Assembly: GCF_000400365.1 (NCBI RefSeq)
Contig: NZ_BAOG01000003.1
Coordinates: forward strand, 62,001-126,000
Direction of reading: 5' to 3'
DNA length: 64,000 nt
DNA from: Vibrio jasicida CAIM 1864 = LMG 25398
GTDB taxonomy: Bacteria > Pseudomonadota > Gammaproteobacteria > Enterobacterales > Vibrionaceae
Shown: positions 20,116-29,900 of the stretch, piece after piece
How positions within the stretch are numbered: the stretch's first letter is position 1
How the letters are laid out: each line of letters starts with the position of its first letter
Program-made: the position numbers and the translations under genes
The notes under the pieces: generated by a model
Seen by the model: only the letters and a program-made list of their open reading frames with translations
Told to the model about the DNA's origin: nothing
Databases searched by the model: none

Positions 20116-20202
20116 ACCTATTGTAAACCTGAGAACCAATGCTGTGTTTTGGCTTAGCTCCCTTTTGTATTCGGTTTTTACTCAGCGTTGAGCGAGTAAA
20201 GC

Positions 20203-21306
20203 TTAATCAATCAAACCGTATTCTTTGCTTAAGATTTCGATGATCTCTGCTTTCGGATTATTGCTCAACTTGATTGGCTGCCCTGTGATTTTTTCTGCGA
20301 TGCCGATATACGTGTGAGAGATGTCCATCAAAGACTCTACTGGCAGGTCGTTATCACGAGCAAGAGCTTCACGCTCGGGCATGCGCTCTTTGTTAAGCAG
20401 AATATCAGGATCAGGGAAGTGGTTTAATAAGAACTGACGGAAACCTTCTTTCGAGTTTTCAACGATGTTTCCGGCTTGATATTCTTTTGTATCCCAAATA
20501 CGTGACGAATCAGGCGTACCGACTTCATCCATGTAAATTAGCTTTTCGTTACCGGCAGCGTCGTGCACATAGCCAAACTCAAACTTAGTATCTACGAACG
20601 TTTGGTCAACGGCTTCAAGCGCATCGCTGATCACATTAAAGCCTTCTTTCAATAGCTTTTCGTATTGTGCAATGTCTTCTGCACTTGAGAAGTTGAAAGC
20701 TTCATAGTTCTCCACGATGTTTTGGCGAGTGATGTTCACGTCATCCGCTTCAGGAACGCCTGGAATACCTTTCAAGATACCTTTAGTTGAAGGTGTCATT
20801 AGTAATTCAGGTAGGGCTTTATCTTTCTCAAGACCTTCAGGAAGCTCAATACCACAGAATTCACGCTCGCCATTTGCGTAGGCACGCCACATAGAACCTG
20901 TGATGTACTTACGGCAGATTGCTTCAATCTTAACTGGCTTCGCTTTTTGTACAATCCAAACGAATGGGTGAGGGATGTCCAAGATATGGCTATCAGCAAG
21001 GCCGTTGTCTTTGAACAATTTGAACCAGTGGTTAGAGATCGCGTTGAGTGCAGCACCTTTACCCGGAACGCCTTTGAGTCCACCTTCGCCGTGCCAGATA
21101 CAATCGAATGCAGAGATACGGTCACTGATCACCATGATGGCTAGCGGGGCATCAGGAGCGACATCGTATCCTTTTTCTTTGATCAGTCGTGCGCTGTCTT
21201 CTTCAGTTAACCAGTAAACAGAGCGAACTTTTCCGCTGTGAACAGGCTTGTGGGTGCGAATTGGCAGGTCGTCATTGACGGCAAGTACTTGATTAGCAAG
21301 GCTCAT
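20203..21306 (-). CDS. purC: SAICAR synthetase (long form)
   Basis: Cytosolic purine-biosynthesis enzyme that joins CAIR and aspartate using ATP. 367 aa, much longer than the 237-residue E. coli enzyme but typical of the Vibrio form as I recall it. Characteristic segments are [10 protein letters not shown] (about 22-31), [11 protein letters not shown] (about 61-71), [11 protein letters not shown] (about 132) and [14 protein letters not shown] (about 262-275). The ATG has AGGA eight bases upstream. A PurR box lies 120 bp upstream, so repression by PurR is expected. Confidence 0.96.
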   Translation of the reverse strand: MSLANQVLAVNDDLPIRTHKPVHSGKVRSVYWLTEEDSARLIKEKGYDVAPDAPLAIMVISDRISAFDCIWHGEGGLKGVPGKGAALNAISNHWFKLFKDNGLADSHILDIPHPFVWIVQKAKPVKIEAICRKYITGSMWRAYANGEREFCGIELPEGLEKDKALPELLMTPSTKGILKGIPGVPEADDVNITRQNIVENYEAFNFSSAEDIAQYEKLLKEGFNVISDALEAVDQTFVDTKFEFGYVHDAAGNEKLIYMDEVGTPDSSRIWDTKEYQAGNIVENSKEGFRQFLLNHFPDPDILLNKERMPEREALARDNDLPVESLMDISHTYIGIAEKITGQPIKLSNNPKAEIIEILSKEYGLID

Positions 21307-21424
21307 TGCGACATTCCTATCATCTTAATCAAACGTCATAAAGAGAAGATATCCAGCGAAAAGAGCACGCTGAATAAATCGAATGAGGGCATCATACCAG
21401 AACTATTTTAACTCGCCAGAGAAA

Positions 21425-21440
21425 AAGCAAACGTTTGCCT
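21425..21440. promoter_or_regulatory. PurR operator upstream of purC
   Basis: AAGCAAACGTTTGCCT matches the PurR consensus (ANGCAANCGTTTNCNT) at every defined position. It lies 119 bp before the purC start, upstream of a likely -10 (TATGAT on the minus strand, near 21393). Confidence 0.85.
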
Positions 21441-21454
21441 TAATTTGTTAAAGC

Positions 21455-21482
21455 ACAAAAAAAGCCTCCTTAAAAGGAGGCG
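21455..21482 (-). terminator. Terminator of the SulA-like gene
   Basis: On the minus strand, GCCTCC-TTTTAA-GGAGGC is followed by TTTTTTTGTG. It lies about 30 nt after the stop. Confidence 0.85.
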
Positions 21483-21510
21483 AGATGCAGGATGGATAAC
21501 GTCGATCTTG

Positions 21511-21903
21511 TTAGTGGTACTTGTTCACTCTGCCTTCGACGAAAAAGACTTCACACTGATAACGTTGAGCAATATCGCGAAGCATTGATTGATTCATTAG
21601 GGCAATCTTGTTTGATGCGACGACAGCGCTAGCGTTACCAGACTGAATAGCTTTAATCACGATTTCCACTTCAGAAAGCTGTTGAGACGGCTTCATCTGA
21701 ATGATGTTTTGACAGCGAATGTGGGAAGCAGCAAGTTGCTCAAAATCAGGCCGAGGGCACTCGGCGGTAAACAGAATCCATTGCTGTTGTTGAGACAAGA
21801 CTGCCAACTTAGAAAGAAGTTGGTCCGACACATCCATAGGTTGTGTTGCTTGTGCCAATACGTTGTAGCGAGAGTATGTATGAGATTGAGTTTGTAACTG
21901 CAT
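21511..21903 (-). CDS. sulA: SOS-regulated SulA-like cell division inhibitor
   Basis: 130 aa. The core VLSQQQQWILFTAECPRP ... QLAASHIRCQNIIQMKPS ... EIVIKAIQSGNASAVVAS follows the SulA/RecA-like fold seen in SulA, which binds FtsZ and blocks division after DNA damage. It is shorter than E. coli SulA (169 aa), lacking part of the N- and C-termini. AAGGA gives a clear ATG start. A near-perfect LexA box ends 22 bp before the start codon, which strongly supports SOS control. Assignment rests on both the sequence pattern and that box. Confidence 0.75.
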   Translation of the reverse strand: MQLQTQSHTYSRYNVLAQATQPMDVSDQLLSKLAVLSQQQQWILFTAECPRPDFEQLAASHIRCQNIIQMKPSQQLSEVEIVIKAIQSGNASAVVASNKIALMNQSMLRDIAQRYQCEVFFVEGRVNKYH

Positions 21904-21924
21904 CTTACTGTTCCTTTATACATG

Positions 21925-21940
21925 CTGTATGTCTATACAG
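21925..21940. promoter_or_regulatory. LexA box of the SulA-like gene
   Basis: CTGTATGTCTATACAG fits CTGT-N8-ACAG with an AT-rich alternating centre. Its position just before the ribosome site should block transcription when LexA is bound. Confidence 0.9.
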
Positions 21941-22302
21941 TAGTTTGTTTTTGATGCCTGATCAACCGATTTTTATGAATTGAGTTGAAAAACTTTCCCT
22001 TACTTATGAGTTGGTTTTTATCTAAGATATTGAAATTAAAGTGTAAAGTTCGATTTTTGATATGTTTGATAAACATGGTGAAATGTGAGGTCACCTGCAT
22101 TCCGGAGCTGTATATACAGGTGGTTACTACTGTATATACAGTAATTTCGGCTTAGCTACACAGTGGTTTTAACCGGTTTATACAGTGCTTTTTCGTGATA
22201 GCACACAGTAGTGTTAGTGCTTTTGAGGGAGAAGAAAGGAAGAGAAAACAAGAAAGGCAGAGGCAGAACGTTCAAGAAAGCGCTTTGCTTTTACAGACAA
22301 TG

Positions 22303-22334
22303 ATAAAAAGCAGGCTGCGATTACGCAGCCTGAA
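22303..22334 (-). terminator. Terminator of the 95-residue hypothetical gene
   Basis: CAGGCTGCG-N4-CGCAGCCTG, a 9-bp perfect stem, is followed on the minus strand by CTTTTTAT. It starts 28 nt after the stop. Confidence 0.85.
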
Positions 22335-22361
22335 AATACAAGGATCGATGTTTAATAATGG

Positions 22362-22649
22362 TTAGAATTCGGTTTTTGCACGTGCGATTTCTGTTTCAAA
22401 TAGGCCGATGCTGCCAGCCCTTACAAGCTGAACCATAGTTTGAAACATAGTGCGAATTTGTTCGATGTTACCTGAATTGGCGCGGGAGCATAAACTGCCA
22501 AGTTCGGAGTTTGCTAATCGCAATAATCGGCTTCTGTTAGGGCCAGAGACTTTTCTTTTAATTGTATTTTTCAAAACCATCAACTCGCCAGTTGCAACGG
22601 CTTCAGGAGGCTGGCTAGCAATAATTGCTTCCGCTTCATCTGTGTACAT
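22362..22649 (-). CDS. Conserved hypothetical protein, 95 aa
   Basis: Predicted cytosolic, mainly alpha-helical small protein with no signal or membrane segment. The centre is basic (LKNTIKRKVSGPNRSRLLR). AGGTGA precedes the ATG, and its own terminator follows, so it looks like a real monocistronic gene. I do not recognise the family. Confidence 0.6.
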   Translation of the reverse strand: MYTDEAEAIIASQPPEAVATGELMVLKNTIKRKVSGPNRSRLLRLANSELGSLCSRANSGNIEQIRTMFQTMVQLVRAGSIGLFETEIARAKTEF

Positions 22650-22854
22650 ATGGTCACCTGTTTTTTTGTTTGAGCGACAAAACTATACTCCAGATAAATC
22701 GAGGGTTTGACCCGGTAACTAGGAAAACAATCGTGTTCACTATGAAATAAGTGACATCGTTTTTAATTGGTTAATTAATAGGCTGAGAAGCACCAGAGGG
22801 ATAGGGAATATGAATTCCTTCTAGAAAACCGCGATGAAATAAGTATTGAAGTGG

Positions 22855-22886
22855 GATCAAAAAAGCGCCTTACAAAAAGGCGCTCT
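22855..22886 (-). terminator. Terminator of the 61-residue zinc-ribbon gene
   Basis: AGCGCCTT-N5-AAGGCGCT followed on the minus strand by TTTTTTGATC. It lies about 30 nt after the stop. Confidence 0.85.
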
Positions 22887-22915
22887 TGAAAATCAGTTCC
22901 GTTGATTTGCTCTTG

Positions 22916-23101
22916 TTAGCTTGCTCGTTGTGTCATGCGTTCGCGCATTTGCATTTCGCCTTGGTTAAACAGGTGAACATCTATTTTTGCGATGTCGTAA
23001 CAGGATTTGCATGAGCTATGGTACTTGCCGTCGACATAATCATGACGAGTTACAAAGCTAGGTTTTTTACACCAGTCACAGGTGCCTTCTTCAGTGAACA
23101 T
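22916..23101 (-). CDS. Small zinc-ribbon protein
   Basis: 61 aa from the ATG at 23101, which has GGGGAG seven bases upstream; that same sequence would be coding if the upstream GTG at 23116 were used, so I prefer the ATG. Two C-x-x-C pairs (CDWCKK, about residues 8-11, and CKSCYD, about 32-35) should bind one zinc. It has no membrane segment. Function unknown; single gene with its own terminator. Confidence 0.65.
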   Translation of the reverse strand: MFTEEGTCDWCKKPSFVTRHDYVDGKYHSSCKSCYDIAKIDVHLFNQGEMQMRERMTQRAS

Positions 23102-23279
23102 TGATTTTCTCCCCACCTACATAAATTTTGAGTCGCTAGGTGTTATTTTTCGCCCAACATTATGGCATACAAAAGATAGTCAGGTTAAATGTCTGTTAAT
23201 TTGTTTGAGAGGGAGATCGATTGCGAGCCTTGATTTGTGAGGTTGAAAGGCTCGTAAGATAAAGGTGTGTGGCTTATTT

Positions 23280-24260
23280 TTACTCTTTTGTAACATTTTG
23301 TGAAATGGTTTTAAACGCCTGATTTAAACGCTTCATCTCTTCTTCCGAGCCTCTAGAATCAGGGTGATAGAGTTTAGATAATTGTCTGTAGCGCAACTTC
23401 ACTGCTTTACTGTCTGGAATAGTTTGCGGGGTATAGCCAAACATCGCACAAGCGACGAGAAGTTTTTGGTTCTCAGATTGACCTTTTATCTTCTTAAACT
23501 CTTTAAATACTTTTTCGAGTTGGCGCTTAAGTTGTTTATTGGCAAATTGAAGTTCTTTCACTTGTGTCTCTAATTGCAGAGAGCGTGACACTTCATTTGC
23601 TGCAGTGGCTTTGGCCTTTTGTGTGTGCCTGCGGTAACCGAATGCACCGCCACCAAGAAGTAGAGCAAAGCCCAGAGCGCCAGAGGCATACCAAACGTTG
23701 AAGTTTTCAGCTTTCTTTGCTTGTTGAATTTCAATGGTCTCTTTCTGTTCTTCGTCAGTGGCTTGCTTATCCAACTCTACAATTTCAGAAACTTGTTTGG
23801 CTCTGAGTTGATTGAAGCGATCTTCCAAAAACTGGTTATAGGCTTCTTCTGCCTGAGGATTTTTAAGTGCAGACAATTGATACCAAGCTTCGACGAGATC
23901 GGAATTCGATACTTCCGCTTGATGGTGCTGGACAAAATCAGCCAACAAAAAGCCACGGTCGGTAGGATCGTTTAACGCAACAGAAGTGAACCAATAAATC
24001 GCTTGGGTGAAATCCGTGTTGCCAGTTAAACCACGAGCGTAATCTTCTGCTAATTGTTTTTGAGCAGGTAAGTAATCTTGATGTGCCGCTTGCTCTAGCC
24101 AATAACGTGCGTCAGTAGGTGATTCTGGATTGGGTTTCAAAGCCAGTTGCTGCGCAAGCTCGAATTGGGCTTCAGGTTGTGTCGGGTTCTGAGAAGCAAA
24201 TGCAGTGCTCGTAAGGCAGGCACTTAAAGCAAAGGTGAGGGCTGTGGTTCTGAAAGACAT
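23280..24260 (-). CDS. Membrane-anchored protein with Sel1-like repeats and a C-terminal J domain
   Basis: 326 aa. A signal peptide (about 1-22) leads into Sel1/TPR-like helical repeats (AQFELAQQL, ARYWLEQAAHQDY, AIYWFTSVALND, about 30-150) that should sit in the periplasm. A membrane helix (about 190-208) is followed by a cytoplasmic coiled coil (about 225-265) and a J domain (about 268-325). The J domain keeps the HPD motif (YHPDSRG) needed to stimulate DnaK. The layout suggests a transmembrane co-chaperone. Downstream of the OmpA-type lipoprotein gene on the same strand, 76 bp apart. Confidence 0.75.
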   Translation of the reverse strand: MSFRTTALTFALSACLTSTAFASQNPTQPEAQFELAQQLALKPNPESPTDARYWLEQAAHQDYLPAQKQLAEDYARGLTGNTDFTQAIYWFTSVALNDPTDRGFLLADFVQHHQAEVSNSDLVEAWYQLSALKNPQAEEAYNQFLEDRFNQLRAKQVSEIVELDKQATDEEQKETIEIQQAKKAENFNVWYASGALGFALLLGGGAFGYRRHTQKAKATAANEVSRSLQLETQVKELQFANKQLKRQLEKVFKEFKKIKGQSENQKLLVACAMFGYTPQTIPDSKAVKLRYRQLSKLYHPDSRGSEEEMKRLNQAFKTISQNVTKE

Positions 24261-24336
24261 TGGGTATGTCAGGTCTAGCGAACGACGCTAGACCTGCTCC
24301 GGTAATCATTGTTATTACCGATATGGTGCAACCAAA

Positions 24337-25005
24337 TTACTTCAGTGGCAAGATCTGGATTTCAACACGGCGGTTGCAAGCACGACCTTCAGAAGTTTGG
24401 TTAGAGCAAATTGGGTTTCGCTCGCCGTAGCCACGTGCAATTGCACGACCTGATGCTACGTTTTGTGATACTAGGAACTGACGTACCGATTCTGCGCGAC
24501 GCTCAGACAGTGTTTGGTTGTAAGAGTCACTACCAGTGCTGTCTGTGTAACCGTCGATCACGAGGCTTGTATCCGGGTATTCAACGAGGATACGAGCAAC
24601 GCCACGTAGTGTGTTGTGGATGCTTGCGTCCAGTTGGTAAGAACTTGAAGAGAAACCAATACCGTTTTCCATGCGAAGTAGCAGCTGGTTTTCACCAACA
24701 CGTTCTACTTGTACACCTGAATTCAATAGTGCGCGACGTAGCTCTGCTTCTTGTTGATCGAAGTAGTAGCCAACACCTGCGCCAGTAGCACCGCCAGCAG
24801 CCGCACCAATTAGAGCGTGTTTACGACGTTCTTTTGCGTCATCACCTGTTGCCAAACCGATAGCCGCACCAGCGATAGCACCGATCAGTGCACCTTGTGT
24901 GGTCGAGTTAGTCTCGTATTCACCTGTGGTTGCGTTTTGGCGTTGAGTTGCTTGACAGCCAGTAAGAGCTAGCACTAGCGCAAGTGCAATAGACATCTTT
25001 TTCAA
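24337..25005 (-). CDS. OmpA-family lipoprotein with glycine-zipper segment (YiaD-like)
   Basis: 222 aa from a TTG at 25005, chosen because GGAG lies eight bases before it and it gives a clean lipoprotein signal (LKKMSIALALVLALTGC). The lipobox LTGC places the lipid on Cys near residue 17. A glycine-zipper region (GALIGAIAGAAIGLATGD and a second AAAGGATGAGVGYYF) follows, then an OmpA C-terminal peptidoglycan-binding domain (about 105-220) with the DGYTDSTGSDSYNQTLSERRA signature. It likely tethers the outer membrane to peptidoglycan. Confidence 0.88.
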   Translation of the reverse strand: MKKMSIALALVLALTGCQATQRQNATTGEYETNSTTQGALIGAIAGAAIGLATGDDAKERRKHALIGAAAGGATGAGVGYYFDQQEAELRRALLNSGVQVERVGENQLLLRMENGIGFSSSSYQLDASIHNTLRGVARILVEYPDTSLVIDGYTDSTGSDSYNQTLSERRAESVRQFLVSQNVASGRAIARGYGERNPICSNQTSEGRACNRRVEIQILPLK

Positions 25006-25025
25006 GGGAAAATCTCCGTATAAGC

Positions 25026-25045
25026 TGAGGCGCAATTGCGCCTCA
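25026..25045. other. 20-bp perfect palindrome upstream of the OmpA-type lipoprotein
   Basis: TGAGGCGCAATTGCGCCTCA is perfectly self-complementary and lies 21 bp before the TTG start. It could be a leader hairpin, an operator, or a terminator lacking a T run for the DUF2786 gene upstream. Confidence 0.6.
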
Positions 25046-25161
25046 TAATGGGATGCGAATTATGAATGAGTAGGTATTGATATTTGTTATGCGAACGTCA
25101 GATTGATAGAAGCTTTGTAAGCTTTTTCTTATAGTTGCTGATGTTATAACCGTTTGTGCAA

Positions 25162-25857
25162 TTATTTAGACGGATTGTCTAACATCTTTCTCGCTTGTTC
25201 ACCACCAACGCCACGGTTGACGGAAACCTTACGACCTTTTTTTAACCCAACTTCGTAATCTGCAGTTAGGTTTTTCATCGCTTCTCTGAGCTGTTGCTTG
25301 AACGTTTCGCGATCGATGTTTTTAAATTCTTTATCAATGTAATTATTGATTTTATTGGCTGACTCTTCATCTGGAGAGATAACAGGCAGTTTTTCCAACG
25401 CACCTTCAACCCAGCCAGAAACAAATGAGTTTACGCGGCGCGTTACTTCCATTGAAGAGGTCCCAGAACCGGCAAAACTATTGCGGAATTGTCCGGTGCT
25501 CTCGTTCATTTCACGGTAGATAATATCGAACGCAAAGGCCGCGAAAATAGCGCGGTCAGCCTCTCCGATAAATTCGACGCGTTTAAGCCCTTTGTGATTC
25601 AACAAGACGGCTTCAACACCAAATTTGGTATTGATACCACGAATCACGCGCAACAGCGTTGAACTGATGTTTGCTGGCAGCAGATGCGAAGATTGAGTTT
25701 TACCCATTTTGATAAACTCAATATCATCTTTATCCAAGCCATACTTAAGCATAAGGCGGTGCGCCATCTTGATAGCATTTGCAGCCTCATTTACGTTGGC
25801 GGAGTTGCCCAGTTCTAAGCACTTGGCGATTTTTTTCAGAGCTTTTTGTTTATCCAT
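25162..25857 (-). CDS. DUF2786 domain protein
   Basis: 231 aa, predicted cytosolic. The N-terminal 40 residues (KALKKIAKCLELGNSANVNEAANAI) are the DUF2786 helical signature. The remaining, mostly helical part ends in a basic tail (KKGRKVSVNRG). Related proteins occur in phages and plasmids as well as chromosomes, and no function is established. No clear ribosome site. It stands alone between the DUF3334 gene and the lipoprotein gene. Confidence 0.75.
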   Translation of the reverse strand: MDKQKALKKIAKCLELGNSANVNEAANAIKMAHRLMLKYGLDKDDIEFIKMGKTQSSHLLPANISSTLLRVIRGINTKFGVEAVLLNHKGLKRVEFIGEADRAIFAAFAFDIIYREMNESTGQFRNSFAGSGTSSMEVTRRVNSFVSGWVEGALEKLPVISPDEESANKINNYIDKEFKNIDRETFKQQLREAMKNLTADYEVGLKKGRKVSVNRGVGGEQARKMLDNPSK

Positions 25858-25949
25858 CGACGACCAATAACGAGAACGGAAATTTAGGAAGTCGGATATA
25901 TTACCTTTTTTCAGTCAAAAACGGAATAACGGGAGTAGGAGAAAGGCAG

Positions 25950-25986
25950 CGAGAAAAACAAAGCCCCTTGAATGACAGGGGCTTTG
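25950..25986 (-). terminator. Terminator of the DUF3334 gene
   Basis: AAGCCCCT-N8-AGGGGCTT followed on the minus strand by TGTTTTTCTC. Fifteen nt after the stop. Confidence 0.8.
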
Positions 25987-25999
25987 GTGGGAAGTTGAA

Positions 26000-26683
26000 T
26001 TACAAACCGAGTTGGTCGAGTAGGTCATCGGCATCGCTTTTGGAACTAGCTGCTTCCGATGCTTTCTTGTCTTCCATACTTTTGCGAGTGGCTTCTAAAA
26101 TATCATCTGGGCTTTCATCTTCTGCCACTTCAAACTCTTCGAGTTGGATAAATTCAGTTTTGTCCATCGCAAGCTCAAGGTAGAAGATGTTGTTATTCGC
26201 TGTTGAGAAGGTCACGCGGCGTGCTTGAGGTCGATCGAGGTTGGTATCAACTTGCAGAATCACTTGCTTATTGAGCGACAGCATTTTTGGTTGGTTCTGC
26301 GTAATATTGGTTTGTAGCTCTTTACGAATCTTGTTCGTGAAATCACCCACTAGTTGATTCATCAGTTCACCCAGTACATCACCGACTTCATCTGATGTGT
26401 GTGAGATCGCCAGTTCCTCTTCTGGCATGCCCATATTGCGCATGTAGTTGGTGTAGATCTCAAGTGCTGCTTTTGCGGTAAAGTTAATCACTACAAGGCC
26501 CGTGAAGCCACCATCAAACAGTACAAAACAACCAAAATCCGGCTTGAGGCTGGTTTTATTGATCTTTTGTACCATTGCAGAGTAGTTAACTTGAGAAGAG
26601 GTTGCCGAAGTAAGAACGCCAGAAACCGACTGGCAAAGTTTTAGAAGGATATCTTCAGTGGTTACAACTTTATTTTTTTTCAT
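26000..26683 (-). CDS. DUF3334 protein with a CheX/CheC-like phosphatase motif
   Basis: 227 aa, predicted cytosolic. The segment SHTSDEVGDVLGELMNQLVG (about 94-113) contains D-x3-E-x2-N, and a proline follows 23 residues after the asparagine. That is the pattern of the CheC/CheX/FliY family, which dephosphorylates CheY. The beta strands before it (GCFVLFDGGFTGLVVINF) also fit that fold. The C-terminal 40 residues are acidic and low complexity. I infer a role in response-regulator dephosphorylation or chemotaxis, but no chemotaxis gene lies nearby. Confidence 0.7.
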   Translation of the reverse strand: MKKNKVVTTEDILLKLCQSVSGVLTSATSSQVNYSAMVQKINKTSLKPDFGCFVLFDGGFTGLVVINFTAKAALEIYTNYMRNMGMPEEELAISHTSDEVGDVLGELMNQLVGDFTNKIRKELQTNITQNQPKMLSLNKQVILQVDTNLDRPQARRVTFSTANNNIFYLELAMDKTEFIQLEEFEVAEDESPDDILEATRKSMEDKKASEAASSKSDADDLLDQLGL

Positions 26684-26942
26684 CCTGAAAGCTCATATTG
26701 AAAGGCTATTTCCCCTTCAATGTAAGGCATCAAGCCTTAAAAAATAAAGCATAAGTTTAAATCTTGTATAGAGATTCTGATTTGAACGCCTTTTTAAATG
26801 TTGTAAAGTGACGTAATTCAAAGAAAACAACTTCATCCTCGTCTCGGTCTCAGTTTTATGGCTGCGGGTCGAAAATGCGTGGATGACTAAAAATTAGATA
26901 ACCCGCAGCTGATTGGATCAGCGCAGTAGGGGCAGGAAGCAA

Positions 26943-29900
26943 ATGTTACCAAGATTACACTCGCAAACGGATGTCGATCCTCTCGTTCTGAGTTTTCTCA
27001 AAGAACTCGAGCACTCCGGGTTTACTGGCGATATTGAAAGCCAGTACTCTAGTCGTCTCGCAGTAGCCACTGATAACAGTGTCTATCAGCAACTTCCTCA
27101 GGCCGTTGTTCACCCCAAAACCACCCAAGATGTCTCGCTCATCGGTAAATTGAGCAACAAAGAGGAACATGAGCGTATTACGTTCTCTCCTCGTGGTGGC
27201 GGCACTGGCACTAACGGTCAGTCGTTAACCAAAGGCATTGTGGTTGATTTGTCTCGCCACATGAACAAAGTCTTAGAAGTGAATGAGCAAGAGGGATGGG
27301 TTCGCGTTCAAACGGGTGTCGTCAAAGACCAATTGAACGATGCAGTTCGTCCTTATGGTTATTTCTTCTCCCCAGATTTATCGACCAGTAATCGGGCAAC
27401 GATTGGCGGTATGATCAATACCGATGCTTCCGGTCAAGGCTCGCTAAAATACGGTAAAACGTCTGATCACGTTCTTTCTCTTCAAGCTGTTTTTGCCGAT
27501 GGTTCAATCTTAGAGTCTGACCTTTCTCACGGTTTGCCGACTGAAGGCGAATTTGCTGACACGGCAATGCGTGTAACGGAATCTGTGTGTCGTGACAAAC
27601 GCCAGCAAATTAACGACAAGTTTCCTCCGCTAAACCGCTTCTTAACCGGCTATGACCTTAAAAACGCATTTGATGAAGAGGCAGACAGCTTCGATATCAC
27701 TCGTGTTTTGTGTGGCGCTGAGGGCTCATTGGCGTTCATCACCGAAGCGAAGCTCAACCTAACCCGCATTCCTAAAGCGCGAACTCTGGTTAATGTCAAA
27801 TACAACAGTTTTGATTCGGCTCTACGTAATGCGCCATTTATGGTGGAAGCAAAAGCGTTGTCCGTTGAGACCGTGGATTCAAAAGTTCTGAACTTGGCGA
27901 AGCAAGACATTGTTTGGCACACCGTCAGTGATTTGATTACTGACGTACCTGATAAAGAGATGCTTGGCATTAATATGGTTGAGTACGCTGGTCAGGATGA
28001 AGAAGAGGTTGCTTCTCAAGTCGCGTTTCTAACGGCCAAGCTCGATAGCATGCTAGAAACGGAAGAAGCGGGCATCATTGGCTACCAAGTATGCAGTGAT
28101 GTGGCGAGTATCGGTCGTATCTACAACATGCGTAAAAAAGCCGTGGGTCTATTGGGTGCTGCGAAAGGGCGTGCGAAACCAGTCGCGTTTGCTGAGGACA
28201 CTTGTGTTCCGCCAGAAAACTTAGCGGACTTTATCGTTGATTTTCGCGAGTTGCTAGACGCAAAATCACTTAACTACGGCATGTTTGGCCACGTAGATGC
28301 TGGTGTTCTCCATGTTCGACCTGCATTGGATCTGTGCGATCCTCACCAAGAAGCTTTGATGCATGAAATCTCAGATGAAGTCGTTAAGTTGGTGGCAAAA
28401 TTCGGAGGTTTAATGTGGGGCGAGCACGGTAAAGGTTTCCGCTCTGAGTATGGCCCTGAGTTCTTTGGTGAAGAACTCTTTACTGAATTGCGCCGTGTTA
28501 AAGCCGCGTTTGACCCTCATAACAAAATGAACCCAGGCAAAATCTGTACGCCGCTAAATAGCGATGCAGAGCTTGTCAAAGTCACCGATACCAAACGTGG
28601 TTACTTCGATCGCCAGATTGATGTTCAGGTACGTGATAGCTTCAAGCAAGCGATGGAGTGTAACGGTAACGGTTTGTGTTTTAACTACGACACCAGCTCG
28701 CCTATGTGTCCTTCAATGAAAGTCACTGCAGACCGTCGTCATTCGCCAAAAGGGCGTGCGGGTTTAGTTCGTGAATGGCTACGCCAACTAACAGAGCAAG
28801 GCATCGATATTCTCGATCTAGAAAAACAAACTCTGGAAAACAAAACGTCCATCAAAACCATGATCGACCGAGTCCGCCATTCGATTAATCGTCGTCACGA
28901 GTATGACTTCTCTCATGAAGTGTATGAAGCCATGAACGGCTGTTTAGCGTGTAAAGCGTGTGCTAGCCAATGTCCAATTAAAGTTGACGTACCGAGCTTC
29001 CGTTCTCGCTTTCTTAATATTTATCACTCACGTTACCAACGTCCAGTTAAAGACTATTTGGTATCGAACATTGAATCCATGCTGCCATTGATGGCCAAAG
29101 CGCCGAGTGTAGTAAATGGTGTGCTTAAGCAATCTTGGGTGCAAAGTTTGACTGCGTCGACAGTCGGATATGTTGATGCACCGCTGCTGTCTGTACCGAC
29201 CTTGAAAGAGCGAATAGAGACGTTAACTACAGCTTACGATCTGCAAGCGTTGAGCGGTTTACCTTCTGAAGACAAGCAAAAGCATGTACTGATTGTACAA
29301 GACCCTTTTACCAGCTATTACGATGCTGAGGTAGTGGAAGACTTCGTCAAGCTCGTCAGAAAGCTCGGTATGAATCCTGTGTTGTTACCGTTTAAACCAA
29401 ATGGCAAAGCACAGCACATTAAGGGTTTCTTACGCCAATTCAAGAGCACCGCACAAGACACTGCAAAGTTCTTAGAAATGGTTGCGGATTTGGATATCCC
29501 TATGGTTGGTGTCGATCCTGCGTTGGTACTTTGTTATCGAGACGAATATGCCGAGGTATTGGGCAGTAAACGTGGTGATTTTGATGTGTTGACCGCTCAT
29601 GAATGGCTCCACCCAAGATTAAGCGAGTTCCAGACATTAGAGTTGAAAGAGCAAGCACCTTGGTACTTATTCGCGCATTGTACCGAGAAAACCAAAATGC
29701 CAAATGCTGAGAAGGAGTGGGGGGCTATTTTCGCTCACTTTGGGGCGATACTAAATACAGTACCCGTCGGGTGTTGTGGTATGGCGGGTACATTTGGTCA
29801 TGAAGTGGATAAGCTAACCATGTCGCGGGATATCTTTGACCTGAGTTGGAAGCCTAATCTAGATAAGTTAGACAATGAAAGATGTCTCATCACTGGCTAC

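Larger units (their letters stand above)
21904..22361. other. Intergenic region with LexA box and paired 12-bp palindromes
   Basis: 458 bp without a credible ORF. Besides the LexA box, it holds two identical palindromes CTGTATATACAG at 22108-22119 and 22130-22141, exactly 22 bp apart. The inverted repeat CACCTG/CAGGTG (22092-22097 and 22117-22122) overlaps the first one. The right end carries a terminator of the next minus-strand gene. No partner gene adjoins the palindromes. Confidence 0.6.
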
